From contig NZ_VIWX01000005.1 of NCBI RefSeq assembly GCF_007829955.1, positions 434,001 to 498,000 on the forward strand: 64,000 nt of DNA, given 5' to 3'. Below are positions 1 through 8,303 of this stretch, one piece after another (the first letter of the stretch is position 1; each line of letters opens with the position of its first letter). A model generated the notes under the pieces. That model made no database searches and was not told the origin of the DNA. It saw nothing but the letters and a program-made list of their open reading frames with translations. Made by a program: the position numbers and the translations under genes. This DNA comes from Saccharopolyspora dendranthemae. Lineage in GTDB: Bacteria > Actinomycetota > Actinomycetes > Mycobacteriales > Pseudonocardiaceae.

Positions 1-1
1 C

Positions 2-1396
2 GGCTACACCACGCGCACCGTCGAGCTCTACCGCGCGGCGGGCGTCGAGCTTCCGGCCTCGGCGTTCTCCGGTCCGCCACGGCGGGCGCGGGTTTTCAGC
101 CTCGCGGGGGAGTGGTTCGAGGAGTCCCCGTGGACTCCTGGCGAAGCGGCTCCGCAGCAGGAGCTCTCGCCGGTTTCGGGCACCGCCATCGCTCAGGACG
201 GTCTGGAGCCGATCCTGCGCGAGCGCGCAGGCGATCTTGGCGCGGACTTGCGATCGGGTGTCGAACTGGTCGAGCTCGCGCAGGAGGAGGACGGCGTGCT
301 CGCCACGCTGCGGGAGCGCGATGGTGGGCGTGAGTACCGGGTTCGGGCGGAGTACGTGATCGCCGCTGATGGAGCAGGCAGCGGTGTGCGGGAGCGCCTC
401 GGCATCGGCCGGAGCGGGCAGGGCTTGCTGTCAGTGCAGCGCAGCATCCTCTTCCGCGCCCCGATCGACCGATTCCTCGAACGCGGCGTCTCGCAGTTCC
501 AGATCGACCAACCCGACTTCACGCCGTTCCTGACGACCTACTCCGACGGTCGTTGGGTCCTGATGCTCAGCGACGACGTGGATCTCGACGAGGACGAGCA
601 GCGGGAAGCGGTGTGCCGGGCCGTCGGCATCCCTGACCTGGAGGTGGAGCTGATCACCACGGGCCGCTGGGAACTGGCCGCGCTCATCGCCGACAGGTTC
701 GCCGACGAGCGGATCTTCCTGGCCGGTGATGCTGCGCATCAGCTCCCGCCCAACCGGGGCGGTTTCGGCGCCAACACCGGTATCGAAGACGTGCACAACC
801 TCGCGTGGAAGCTCGCCGAGGTGCTGGACGGTCGGGCCGACCCGGCCCTGCTCGAAACCTACGACGCCGAGCGCAGGCCCATCGCCTGGCTCCGGCACCA
901 GCAGATCTTCGCCCGCGCGGATTTCAAGGCCCACCTCGAAACCGAAGACCGGGCAACCGAAATCCTCGACGACGCGGCCGTCGAACTGGGACAGCTCTAC
1001 CGCTCAGCAGCGGTGATCGGCGCCGACGACGCCCTACCACCCGCGAAACGCCCGGACGAATGGGTGGGCCAACCGGGCACCAGGGCCCCGCACCTGCGCA
1101 TCAACGGCGATGACGCCTCTACGCTAGACCTCTTCCAGCGAGGGTGGGTCCTGCTCTCCGCAGATGACTCGTGGGCGGAGGAGGTCGAGCACGCCTCTGA
1201 AAGCACCGGTGCACCAATCGAATTCGTCCGCATCGACGTAGGCGGCTTCCCAGCGGCGTACGGCGTCGGAGCGGTCGGTGCGTCCCTGATCCGACCAGAC
1301 GGCTACGTCGCCTGGAGAACGACGGCGGAGCCCGAGGGCCAGTGCGGTGCGCTGGCCGCCGCGTTAACGGCGGTGACCGTGCCGGCGAAGGTGTGA
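2..1396 (+). CDS. FAD-dependent aromatic monooxygenase, 5' truncated by window edge
   Basis: The frame is open from the first bases of the window, so the N-terminal dinucleotide-binding GxGxxG segment lies upstream; 464 codons remain. The motif FLAGDAAHQLPPNRGGFG at about codons 238-255 is the second FAD-binding motif of the class A flavoprotein hydroxylases (PheA/TfdB/RdmE type), which use NAD(P)H and oxygen to hydroxylate aromatic or polyketide substrates. The last 110 codons resemble the thioredoxin-like C-terminal domain of that family. It ends ten bases before the convergent metallo-hydrolase gene. The substrate cannot be read from the sequence; the nearby catechol pathway is 18 kb away and has its own hydroxylase. 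Confidence 0.85.
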   Translation, partial: GYTTRTVELYRAAGVELPASAFSGPPRRARVFSLAGEWFEESPWTPGEAAPQQELSPVSGTAIAQDGLEPILRERAGDLGADLRSGVELVELAQEEDGVLATLRERDGGREYRVRAEYVIAADGAGSGVRERLGIGRSGQGLLSVQRSILFRAPIDRFLERGVSQFQIDQPDFTPFLTTYSDGRWVLMLSDDVDLDEDEQREAVCRAVGIPDLEVELITTGRWELAALIADRFADERIFLAGDAAHQLPPNRGGFGANTGIEDVHNLAWKLAEVLDGRADPALLETYDAERRPIAWLRHQQIFARADFKAHLETEDRATEILDDAAVELGQLYRSAAVIGADDALPPAKRPDEWVGQPGTRAPHLRINGDDASTLDLFQRGWVLLSADDSWAEEVEHASESTGAPIEFVRIDVGGFPAAYGVGAVGASLIRPDGYVAWRTTAEPEGQCGALAAALTAVTVPAKV

Positions 1397-1405
1397 ATCC
1401 GCAGA

Positions 1406-2152
1406 TCACTCACCGGGGAGGCGTGGTTCGGCCATGCGCACCCCCGCGGTTCTCAGCCGTTCGTCGAAGGCATCCGCCAGGTCGTTGAGCGCTCGTTCGC
1501 AGTCGCCCGCGTGGGCGGGGCCGTGCATCAGGCCGAGCGTGCTGGGTCGGAGGTTCGCGAGTGAGCGGATGGTGGGCGCTGTGGACGGGGTGAGGCAGGT
1601 GGCTCCGAAGGTGTCCTCGGCGTTCAACGCCGCTCCGACGATGTCGGTTTCGGTGAGCGAGGTGGTGCGGCCGAGCGCGGTGAAGAGGTCGCCGCAGAAC
1701 AGGGTTCCGGTCGTCTCCTCGAACAGCAGGCCGGCGTCCCATCCGTGCGGGACGTGCGGTGTTTCGATGCGACGGACGCGTTTGCCGCCGAGGTCCACCA
1801 CCTCACCGTCCGCGAGCTGCCGGGGCGGCCGGTTGGCCATGTCGTTGATCGACAGCCGGCAGCCGAGGACGCCGTGCGCGATCTGCGAGGACGGCGCTGC
1901 CTGCAGCCACTCGTTCATCGACCCGCACTCGTCGGCCTCGAGATGTCCGAAGGTGATCCACCGCAGGCGGGACAGCGGCACGATCCGCTGCACCGCGGCG
2001 GACACCTCGGGGAACAACCCGCGCATCCCGGTGTGGAACAGCAGCGGCTCGTCCGCGATGAGCAGGAACTGGTTGAACACGAGGCCGGGCGGCTCGACGT
2101 AGGTCGAAATCCGGTGCACCCCGTCGGCGATCTCGGTGGTCTCGGTCGGCAT
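1406..2152 (-). CDS. MBL-fold di-iron protein (oxygen-binding, flavodiiron-like domain)
   Basis: The 248-residue protein has the metal-ligand pattern of the flavodiiron branch of the metallo-beta-lactamase fold: HLEADE (the H-x-E-x-D motif in place of HxHxDH), then a histidine in HVPHGWD, an aspartate in FCGDLF and a histidine in MHGPAH. These residues normally hold a di-iron centre that reacts with oxygen, NO or peroxide. No flavodoxin domain is attached, so an electron donor would have to be separate. The ATG at 2152 was chosen because a GGGGGACC ribosome site precedes it; the frame stays open upstream through proline-rich sequence that looks non-coding. The exact reaction is unknown. Confidence 0.8.
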   Translation of the reverse strand: MPTETTEIADGVHRISTYVEPPGLVFNQFLLIADEPLLFHTGMRGLFPEVSAAVQRIVPLSRLRWITFGHLEADECGSMNEWLQAAPSSQIAHGVLGCRLSINDMANRPPRQLADGEVVDLGGKRVRRIETPHVPHGWDAGLLFEETTGTLFCGDLFTALGRTTSLTETDIVGAALNAEDTFGATCLTPSTAPTIRSLANLRPSTLGLMHGPAHAGDCERALNDLADAFDERLRTAGVRMAEPRLPGE

Positions 2153-2233
2153 CGCTGGTCCCCCACTCCAGCCGGTGGTATCCGAACGCGCCCAGTGTGG
2201 CCCCAACCCCCGACAGGGACCGGGGATCGGGGG

Positions 2234-2271
2234 ACCGGGCGGTGCGTGGGGAGGTGGGCGCACCGCCCGGT
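2234..2271 (-). terminator. 13-bp perfect hairpin after the zinc-finger gene
   Basis: ACCGGGCGGTGCG at 2234-2246 pairs perfectly with 2259-2271 across a 12-base loop. It lies about 55 bases downstream of the zinc-finger gene stop and upstream of the metallo-hydrolase start, both on the minus strand. There is no U tract, which is usual for actinomycete terminators. Confidence 0.55.
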
Positions 2272-2326
2272 CTGAGGGCTCGGCGTCGTGTCGGGGGCGC
2301 GGCGACGTCGAGCCTGGTCTGGGGAG

Positions 2327-2581
2327 TCAGGAGGAAGGGGCTTGGCTTCCGGGCGTCATGGGGATCTTGGCGAGGTGGTGGGCCTTGACGTTGCAGTCGG
2401 GGCAGGTGGGCCAGAACCACGCGAACGTCGAGTTGTCGGTGCGGATGCCGTCGCCGCAGAGGGCGGTGACCTCCGTGCCGTCCGGCCACCCGCCGGGAGG
2501 TCTCGCCTCGCCGATCGCGTGCCGCCGGCCCTCCCCAGGCGACCAGCTGAACGGGTGCGGCCGGTATCTCGTCTCGCCCAT
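2327..2581 (-). CDS. Small zinc-finger protein
   Basis: This 84-residue protein opens with a short basic stretch, RPHPFSWSPGEGRRHAI, and carries four candidate zinc ligands, His21, Cys42, Cys60 and Cys63, the last two in the motif PTCPDC. The ATG at 2581 has a GGAGG ribosome site about ten bases upstream. Small proteins with this opening and a CxxC near the C-terminus are common in Pseudonocardiaceae next to Scr1-type regulators, and here the gene is divergent from one. A role as a DNA- or protein-binding accessory of that regulator is inference from position only; no enzymatic motif is present. Confidence 0.75.
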   Translation of the reverse strand: MGETRYRPHPFSWSPGEGRRHAIGEARPPGGWPDGTEVTALCGDGIRTDNSTFAWFWPTCPDCNVKAHHLAKIPMTPGSQAPSS

Positions 2582-2662
2582 GCTGCAGCGCCTCCATCTG
2601 CGGTGATCTCTGGTCAGTGCGACGTGGGCCACAAGATCGGACCTACATGAGCGAAGGTATTC

Positions 2663-2676
2663 CATGTGTACACATG
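2663..2676. promoter_or_regulatory. 14-bp palindrome, candidate operator of the HTH regulator
   Basis: CATGTGTACACATG is a perfect palindrome between the divergent zinc-finger and HTH genes, 95 bases before the HTH start. Its position between two divergent starts suggests an operator. Binding by the neighbouring regulator is an inference. Confidence 0.45.
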
Positions 2677-2770
2677 AGCCAATTACCGAACTGGGTGAAC
2701 GCAGTGTCGGCACTTGTGTTGCAGGATGATCCGCAGCCACAGGCAGCGGTGAAGCCAGGGAGCGCGAGAG

Positions 2771-3643
2771 ATGGTCGAAGAACACGTGGACGACGGGCCT
2801 GGCCCCAACCTCCGTCGTCGAGAGCTGGGCCGCGAACTGCGTCAACTGCGTGAGAAGGCGGGCAAGAAGGTCGCCGACACCTCCCGGTACGCGGGTCTGA
2901 CGGTCACGACGATCAACCGGATCGAAGGCGGGAAGCAGGTCATCCTGCCCCGGAACGTGCGGTTGCTCTGCCAGTTCTACGGCGTGGAGGCCCAGCTGTC
3001 CGACAACCTCGTCCGCCAAGCCGAGGAATCCAACGAACGCGGTTGGTGGGCGATGTACTCCGACACCATGCCGGAGTGGTTCGAGAAGTTCGTGGGTCTG
3101 GAGTCAGATGCGGACGAGTTGTGGAACTACTCGCCGATCGTGGTGGACGGGCTCCTGCAAACACCGGAGTACGCGCAGGCCATGTTCGGACTCATGGCCT
3201 CGGCTGATGAGCGAACGCTCCAGCGTTCCATCGATCTCCGCACCGCGCGGCAAAACCGGGTCAACTGCGAGAAGAACCCGACCCGCCTGCACGTCGTGCT
3301 GGACGAGGCCGCGCTGCGGAGAGTGGTCGGCGGCGAAGAAGTTCTCGGCAACCAGCTCCGCTATCTCATCGAGGTGGCGGAGAAGCCCAACGTGACGATC
3401 CAGGTGATGCCCTTCTCTGCGGGGGCTCATCTTGGCCTGCAAACACCGTTCTCGATGCTCCGCTTCCCCGAGGGGTTCGACGACATGGATGCCGTCTACG
3501 TCGAGAATCTTCGAGGTGGTGTCTGGCTCGAGCGGCCGAACGACATCAAGCACTACACCGAGGTCTTCGAGCAGATGCGTGCTCGTGCTCTCACCCCGGA
3601 GGAGTCAACGGAGTTCATGGATAGCCTTGCGTCGTCCCTGTGA
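2771..3643 (+). CDS. XRE-family regulator with DUF5753 domain (Scr1 type)
   Basis: The 290-residue protein has an N-terminal Xre-type helix-turn-helix at about residues 17-70 (GRELRQLREKAG followed by TVTTINRIEGGKQ) and a C-terminal DUF5753 domain at about 100-285, containing SPIVVDGLLQTPEYA and IQVMPFSAGAH, which are hallmarks of that family. In Streptomyces and Pseudonocardiaceae such regulators come in many paralogues, each followed by a small DUF397 protein, and behave like a toxin-antitoxin-style pair that affects development and antibiotic production. The DUF397 gene follows after 27 bases. The start is the ATG at 2771, which gives the usual family length. Confidence 0.9.
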   Translation: MVEEHVDDGPGPNLRRRELGRELRQLREKAGKKVADTSRYAGLTVTTINRIEGGKQVILPRNVRLLCQFYGVEAQLSDNLVRQAEESNERGWWAMYSDTMPEWFEKFVGLESDADELWNYSPIVVDGLLQTPEYAQAMFGLMASADERTLQRSIDLRTARQNRVNCEKNPTRLHVVLDEAALRRVVGGEEVLGNQLRYLIEVAEKPNVTIQVMPFSAGAHLGLQTPFSMLRFPEGFDDMDAVYVENLRGGVWLERPNDIKHYTEVFEQMRARALTPEESTEFMDSLASSL

Positions 3644-3670
3644 AACAGTTGCAAAGGGGAGGACGCGAAC

Positions 3671-3871
3671 ATGCAGGACCTCGCACGCGCCACGTGGCGG
3701 AAGTCGAGCCGGAGCACCGACCAGGGCCAGTGCGTAGAGCTGGCGCAGAACCTCCCGCAGGTCAGCGGAATTCGTGACTCGAAAGCTCCGGAGCAATGCG
3801 CTTTAGTCTTCTCCAAGCGCCGGTTCGCCAACTTCATCGCTGCGGTCAAGGCTGGTGAGCTGGACCGTTGA
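3671..3871 (+). CDS. DUF397 protein, partner of the Scr1-type regulator
   Basis: This 66-residue protein shows the DUF397 signature: TWRKSSRS near the start, a central cysteine in QCVEL, the IRDSKAP segment, and the ending FANFIAAVKAGELD. Its length is typical of the family. DUF397 proteins are encoded directly after DUF5753 HTH proteins and are thought to modulate them through direct contact, as the Scr1/Scr2 pair does in Streptomyces. The AAAGGGGAGG ribosome site sits nine bases before the ATG. It is probably co-transcribed with the regulator. Confidence 0.9.
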   Translation: MQDLARATWRKSSRSTDQGQCVELAQNLPQVSGIRDSKAPEQCALVFSKRRFANFIAAVKAGELDR

Positions 3872-3999
3872 CGCGTGGCGCTCGCCTGCGCGGCGGGGCC
3901 GTGTCGTTGGTGAGATGTGACTCCTGTCGCGGTCGCCTCGGCCGGGTGTGCGGTTAGCCTGGCGCAGTCCTGGTGATCGCTGGTGAGGAGTTCGCGACC

Positions 4000-4587
4000 A
4001 TGAGCGACCGGGTGGGCGGCTCGAACCGGCACGGCAACGCCGGCGGACTGCGGATTTCCAAGGGGATCCTGGCCGGTGGTGCCGCCGTTTACCTCGTCAC
4101 CATGGGCGTTCTGCAGTACAACTTCTCGCGAATGCACGATCAGCTCGATTCGGTCACCGCGAACCTCGCGCACACCAATCAGCAGTTGTCCGCGCTGGGC
4201 AACCTCGAATCGCTCAAGTCCGAGATGTCGAAGCTCGATCAGAACATCGTCGCGATGCGCGGTTTGATGGGGCCGTTCCCGGACATGGCGCGCAGCGTCA
4301 GCGCGCTCAACGGGCAGATCGAGAGCCTGGGAAGCACCATCGCGGCGTTGCAGGGCGACACCGCAGGGCTTCCCTCGGTGGCGGCGAGCATTCGGCAGAT
4401 GAGCGCCGAACTCCGCAGCATCACCGGACGCATCGACGAGATGAACCGAAACGTAGCCGTGACCAGTGGAAACGTTGCTGACATGGGTGGCGGTGTGGGC
4501 ACGATGCAGCACGATCTCGCCGAACTCCGGTCCGACGTCGCGGACATGGACCAGCGACTCAAGTACATCCCCAAGGCGCCGGGCTGA
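4000..4587 (+). CDS. Membrane-anchored coiled-coil protein of unknown function
   Basis: The predicted 195-residue protein has a short polar N-terminus, one hydrophobic segment at about residues 24-41 (ILAGGAAVYLVTMGVL), and then about 140 residues of heptad-like helices rich in L, M, S, N and D, with repeated phrases of the type SLKSEMSKLDQNI. This predicts a single membrane anchor with a long coiled coil. The ATG at 4000 follows GGTGAGGAG by nine bases and is preferred over the GTG at 3973. It precedes the type VII effector locus by 240 bases but no shared operon is evident. I do not recognise the family. Confidence 0.75.
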   Translation: MSDRVGGSNRHGNAGGLRISKGILAGGAAVYLVTMGVLQYNFSRMHDQLDSVTANLAHTNQQLSALGNLESLKSEMSKLDQNIVAMRGLMGPFPDMARSVSALNGQIESLGSTIAALQGDTAGLPSVAASIRQMSAELRSITGRIDEMNRNVAVTSGNVADMGGGVGTMQHDLAELRSDVADMDQRLKYIPKAPG

Positions 4588-4826
4588 TGACTCTCCACTG
4601 TGGAATCAATTTTGCCGGGTCGGCGGAAGAAGTCATGCCGTAACGGCAGGGTTGCCCAGCCGGATCGTCGCATATCTCACAGTTCGAACGGTTGAGGTAA
4701 ACAACTGATCACGATGCCCCCGGCGTTCGCGGTGAGTTGCGGTGTGTGGCTAATGTTGTGTCATGGCGATCTCATTGTGCGCGCCATCGGAAAGGGGCTT
4801 CTTTCCTTGTTTTACCTGGGGGATCG

Positions 4827-5225
4827 ATGAGCAAACCTGACGAACAGGCTTCTCAGTCGCTCGCGGAATCGACGGCATCTGTGGATGCGATGCGTGATGC
4901 GGTGGAGTCGCTGGACCTGAAGCTGGACCCGCAGGCCGGTGAGACGATCCGCGCCGCGCTCGAGGAGCGCTTGGCCTCGGTCGACTCCTGGCTGACGCAG
5001 GCGCGGAACCTCGCCCGTCAGGCGCCGCTGGGGGAGAACCCGGTAGGCACGGCGATGGCGCAGAAGTTCGCCGGCCGGGCCGAAGGCGGCGAGAACTCCC
5101 TGGTGTCCGTGCTGACGCGCTATCGAGAGGTCCTCACCGACGCGCGCGAGGCCATCCAGAGCGCGATGCGCACCTACCGGGAGACCGACCAGCGGGTCGC
5201 GGACTCCTTCCAGAAACTCATCTGA
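4827..5225 (+). CDS. Helical WXG100-like protein of the type VII effector locus
   Basis: This 132-residue protein is almost all helix, without cysteine or signal peptide, with a central SVDSWLTQARNLARQAPLG segment and a long C-terminal helix ending in QKLI. It resembles small partner proteins of ESX-type substrates found next to PPE-like and EspG genes in Pseudonocardiaceae, although the canonical W-x-G turn is not clear. A GGGGGATCG ribosome site precedes the ATG. It starts the probable operon that runs through the PPE-like, EspG, EspC-like and YbaB-like genes. It may form a heterodimer with the next product, by analogy with PE/PPE or EsxA/EsxB pairs; this is inference. Confidence 0.7.
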   Translation: MSKPDEQASQSLAESTASVDAMRDAVESLDLKLDPQAGETIRAALEERLASVDSWLTQARNLARQAPLGENPVGTAMAQKFAGRAEGGENSLVSVLTRYREVLTDAREAIQSAMRTYRETDQRVADSFQKLI

Positions 5226-5255
5226 TCCGCCAGCACCTGGTCGAGGGGAGAGATC

Positions 5256-6833
5256 ATGCCTCAGGATTCACCAGACCGCGCGTTGGTGGAGACGCAGAAC
5301 TGGGCTTCGCGCAGTCACCGCGAGCTCTACGACGCCGTGCACATCGCCAACGACCCCGGGCGGGTCGGGCAGCTCGCCGATGAGTGGAAGAAGCTCGGTC
5401 GCGAGATGGCCGAGTCCGCCGACCGCATGTCGGACAAGCTCCGCTCCACCGAGTCGGGCTGGCAGGGACAGGCCGCCGACGCCGCGCGTTCGGCGATCCA
5501 GAAGCTGGCGGATTGGAGCCGCGACGCCGGGGAGTCCGCGGATGCGCTGGCCGGACGCATGTCCGAGCAGGGCCGCATCATGGAGACCGCCAAGGCCGAG
5601 ATGCCCGAGCCAGTCAAGGGCGGCAAGGAGATCCACGCTCGCGCGGTCGCCACTTTCGCGACCGGCGACCTGGAATCGTTCACCAAGGCGATGGACGATC
5701 TGCACACCAACCAGGAGCGTTCCTCCGGCGCGCACGAGCAAGCCGTGCGCGTGATGACGCGGATGGAGGAGTCGTCGCGCACCGTCGACGACGACACGCC
5801 CCGCTTCACGCAGCCGCCGGACCCCGTCGAGGAGCTCAAGACCCGGTCCACGACCAAGGCGGCTGCCGCGTCGACCGGTGTGGAGGGGAGCTCGACCGGC
5901 GGGGAAGCACCGACTCAGCAGCAGTCGGCCGCCGGGGCCGAAGCGACTCAGAAGATGACCCGGCCCGCGTCCGTCGGCCAGCAGCCGTCGGCTCCGCCGC
6001 TGGCCGCGCAAACCGGGCCCGCCGGCACCGGCCCGGACGGTGCGCCGCTGGCCGCGCAGACCGGCCCTGCTGGCGCCAACGCCCCGACGAAGCGGATGCA
6101 GATCCCCAAGATCGGTGGCTCGGTCGACGGGCCCACGGTTCGCGCATCACCGGTGAAACCCGCCAACGCCAACCCCTCGAACCAGAAGCCTCCGTCGTTG
6201 GAGGAGCACAAGCCCAAGAGCACCAACCCGCAGAGCACGACCGCGTTCCCGGGTGGCGACAGGCAGAACGAGAAGACCAAGAAGATGCGGTCCCTTCAGG
6301 GTCCGGACGCCGGTGGTCATGGGCCGGGAGGACGTCGTCCCGGTGGGCCGAACAACCGCGACGGCAATCGGGACCGGCGTGGGCAGATGCCTCCGATCCC
6401 GCCGACCGCCGGCCCTGAAGGCCAGATCCCGCCCATCGGAACGACGAACGCGGCGAGCGGGGGTTCGTTCGGCGGCGGCGGCGGCGGGGGAGCTGCGCCG
6501 CCGATGCCCCCCAGCGGTGGCGCAGCCGGCGGGAACATGGCCCCCGGCGGCATGACCGGTACCGGAGGAGCTCCGGGAGTCGACCACGGTGGATCCGGCC
6601 CGAGCCAGGCCGGCGGTGCCGGCGCGGGACAGGCCGGATCCGGTGGTGCAGGCGGAATGATGGGCGGTGGCGCCATGGGCGGCGCGATGGGCAACCGCGG
6701 CGGCCAGGGCGGCCAGGACGAGGAGCGCAAGGCCAAGTACGTCGAAGGCGGTCCCGTCGTCGAGGTCCCGGGCAAGGACCTCCCGCCGCCGGTGATCGGT
6801 GAGGGCAAGAAGAAGAAAAAGAGCGAAGAATGA
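5256..6833 (+). CDS. PPE/WXG-like type VII secretion substrate with Pro/Gly-rich tail
   Basis: Residues 10-190 of this 525-residue protein form long helices with a W-x-G turn (SGWQGQAADAAR near residue 69), as in PPE and WXG100 proteins exported by ESX systems. Residues 195-390 are low-complexity Pro/Ala/Thr sequence with a duplicated phrase (PPLAAQTGPAG, then PLAAQTGPAG). Residues 390-490 are rich in glycine, proline and methionine. The tail is strongly basic, ending KKKKKSEE. Its stop codon overlaps the EspG start by four bases (ATGA), which fits the known role of EspG as a chaperone for PPE-type substrates. The function after secretion is unknown. Confidence 0.8.
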   Translation: MPQDSPDRALVETQNWASRSHRELYDAVHIANDPGRVGQLADEWKKLGREMAESADRMSDKLRSTESGWQGQAADAARSAIQKLADWSRDAGESADALAGRMSEQGRIMETAKAEMPEPVKGGKEIHARAVATFATGDLESFTKAMDDLHTNQERSSGAHEQAVRVMTRMEESSRTVDDDTPRFTQPPDPVEELKTRSTTKAAAASTGVEGSSTGGEAPTQQQSAAGAEATQKMTRPASVGQQPSAPPLAAQTGPAGTGPDGAPLAAQTGPAGANAPTKRMQIPKIGGSVDGPTVRASPVKPANANPSNQKPPSLEEHKPKSTNPQSTTAFPGGDRQNEKTKKMRSLQGPDAGGHGPGGRRPGGPNNRDGNRDRRGQMPPIPPTAGPEGQIPPIGTTNAASGGSFGGGGGGGAAPPMPPSGGAAGGNMAPGGMTGTGGAPGVDHGGSGPSQAGGAGAGQAGSGGAGGMMGGGAMGGAMGNRGGQGGQDEERKAKYVEGGPVVEVPGKDLPPPVIGEGKKKKKSEE

Positions 6834-7582
6834 CGAAACCGGACTTCGTGCTGTCCGCCGCCGAATTCGACCTGGTCTGGTCCTCGCTCGGGTTCGGCAA
6901 GATCCCGTACCCGCTGGAGGTCCCGAGCCTCGGTGCCACGATGGAGCAGCGGTCGGACCTCACCGCCGAGGCGTTCAGGGCTCTGGCCGGACGCGGGCTC
7001 GCCGCAAATCACGAGCTCGCCCCGCGATTGGTCGACCTGCTCCGGCTGCTGGTGGACAACGACACGTCGGTGGACTTGATAGGCCACCGCGAGCAGCCGA
7101 TCCGCGCACTCGCGGCCGTCACGCGACGCAACGGGGTGCTCGCCGAACTGGCCGGGGACGAACTGCGGTTGACCGAGATCCGCCCGACCGCGCTGGCCAT
7201 GTCCGCAGTGGGAGTCCTGCCGCCCGGCGAACCCGGCCAGCAGCGGGCGATCTCGGTACCGGCTGACGCGCTGGCGAAAGCCCTCGAAGAGGACGAGGAC
7301 GATCCCTTCGGCGGCGATGTCGAGGAAGACGTCGCGCTGGTCAAGGCCGGGTTGTCGCCGCAGGACGCGGCCACCGTGCTCGAACTGGCCAACACCCGGC
7401 GCGCGGGCGGGCAGTTCGGTGTTTCACGCGGAACCCGGCGCGCCACAACCATCGTGACCTGGTTCGACACCCATCAGGGCCGGTACCTGATGGTCAGCGC
7501 GGGCTCGTGGCTCAGCATCGCGCCCGCCGACAACAAGCGCATCGAACACCGACTCGCCGACGTCGTGGCCGCGGTCGCGTGA
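6830..7582 (+). CDS. EspG-family ESX secretion chaperone
   Basis: The 250-residue protein matches the EspG family in length and in features such as an opening FVLSAAEFDLVWSSLGF, an internal ELRLTEIRPTALA strand segment and the C-terminal basic RGTRRATTIVTWFDT followed by GRYLMVSAGSWLSIAPAD. EspG proteins bind the tip of PE-PPE dimers in the cytosol and keep them soluble and specific for one ESX system. The gene overlaps the PPE-like gene by four bases, so the two products are probably made in a fixed ratio. No ESX ATPase or membrane component is present in the window, so the cognate secretion machine must be elsewhere. Confidence 0.85.
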   Translation: MTKPDFVLSAAEFDLVWSSLGFGKIPYPLEVPSLGATMEQRSDLTAEAFRALAGRGLAANHELAPRLVDLLRLLVDNDTSVDLIGHREQPIRALAAVTRRNGVLAELAGDELRLTEIRPTALAMSAVGVLPPGEPGQQRAISVPADALAKALEEDEDDPFGGDVEEDVALVKAGLSPQDAATVLELANTRRAGGQFGVSRGTRRATTIVTWFDTHQGRYLMVSAGSWLSIAPADNKRIEHRLADVVAAVA

Positions 7583-7607
7583 CCACACGAGGAAGCAGGG
7601 GGAACGC

Positions 7608-8249
7608 ATGACGTCGTTCAACGTCCAGGCCGAAGAACTGACCGCGCACGCCAGCCACCTGGACGGGCTGACGGATCGTCTGGACACCGCGATTTCGGCA
7701 GCCGAGACCGTGAGCATGTCGGACGAGGCGTACGGACTGCTGTGCTCGTTCCTTCCTCCCATCGTCAACCCGACGGAGGAGGAAGGCCTGAACGCGCTCA
7801 AGGCCGCCAAGGAGGGAGTCACCGTCACCGCCGACAACGTGCGCTCCACCGCCAGGGACTACCAGGACACAGACGACGCGAACGCGAAGTCGCTCAAGCC
7901 GTTCGACGAGGCGGTCCAGGTGAACGAGTCGGCGGTGGCGCTGCGCGGGGTTCCCGCGGTGGGCGACGGCGGTGGCGCACCGCAGCAGCAGGCGACACCG
8001 GCGATGCAGCCGCAGGAGCAGGCGTCGCCGGTGTTGGAGCAGGTGTCGCCGGTGGTGGAGCCGCAGGAGCAGGCGTCGCCGGTGTTGGAGCAGGTGTCGC
8101 CGGTGGTGGAGCCGCAGGAGCAGGCGTCGCCGGTGTTGGAGCAGGTGTCGCCGGTGGTGGAGCCGCAGCAGCAGGCTGTGTCCCCGGCGATGCAGGGTGA
8201 CCTGCGGGCAGAACCCCTGCGGCCGATGGATCGCGGTACACCGGCCTAG
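7608..8249 (+). CDS. EspC-like type VII secretion target with repeat tail
   Basis: The first 105 residues (of 213) match the ESX-1 EspC-type secretion-target pattern: a small helical protein beginning FNVQAEELTAHASHLDGLTD and ending with an ARDYQDTDD segment close to the Y-x-x-x-D/E export signal. The rest is a Gln/Glu/Pro/Val tail built from three exact copies of the 17-residue unit PQEQASPVLEQVSPVVE plus a partial fourth. The ATG follows GGGGGAACGC. It stands 25 bases after espG and 54 before the ybaB-like gene, consistent with one transcript. The tail probably forms an extended rod and may vary in copy number between strains. Confidence 0.75.
   Translation: MTSFNVQAEELTAHASHLDGLTDRLDTAISAAETVSMSDEAYGLLCSFLPPIVNPTEEEGLNALKAAKEGVTVTADNVRSTARDYQDTDDANAKSLKPFDEAVQVNESAVALRGVPAVGDGGGAPQQQATPAMQPQEQASPVLEQVSPVVEPQEQASPVLEQVSPVVEPQEQASPVLEQVSPVVEPQQQAVSPAMQGDLRAEPLRPMDRGTPA
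8010..8162 (+). repeat. Three tandem 51-bp in-frame repeats
   Basis: Three copies at 8010-8060, 8061-8111 and 8112-8162 appear identical and encode PQEQASPVLEQVSPVVE. A partial, diverged fourth unit begins at 8163. The lack of even synonymous differences points to recent expansion. Confidence 0.9.
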
Positions 8250-8303
8250 CCGGTCGATTCACACCGAAACTGAGGACTTCGAGATGTCGACGGAGGTTGT
8301 GCG

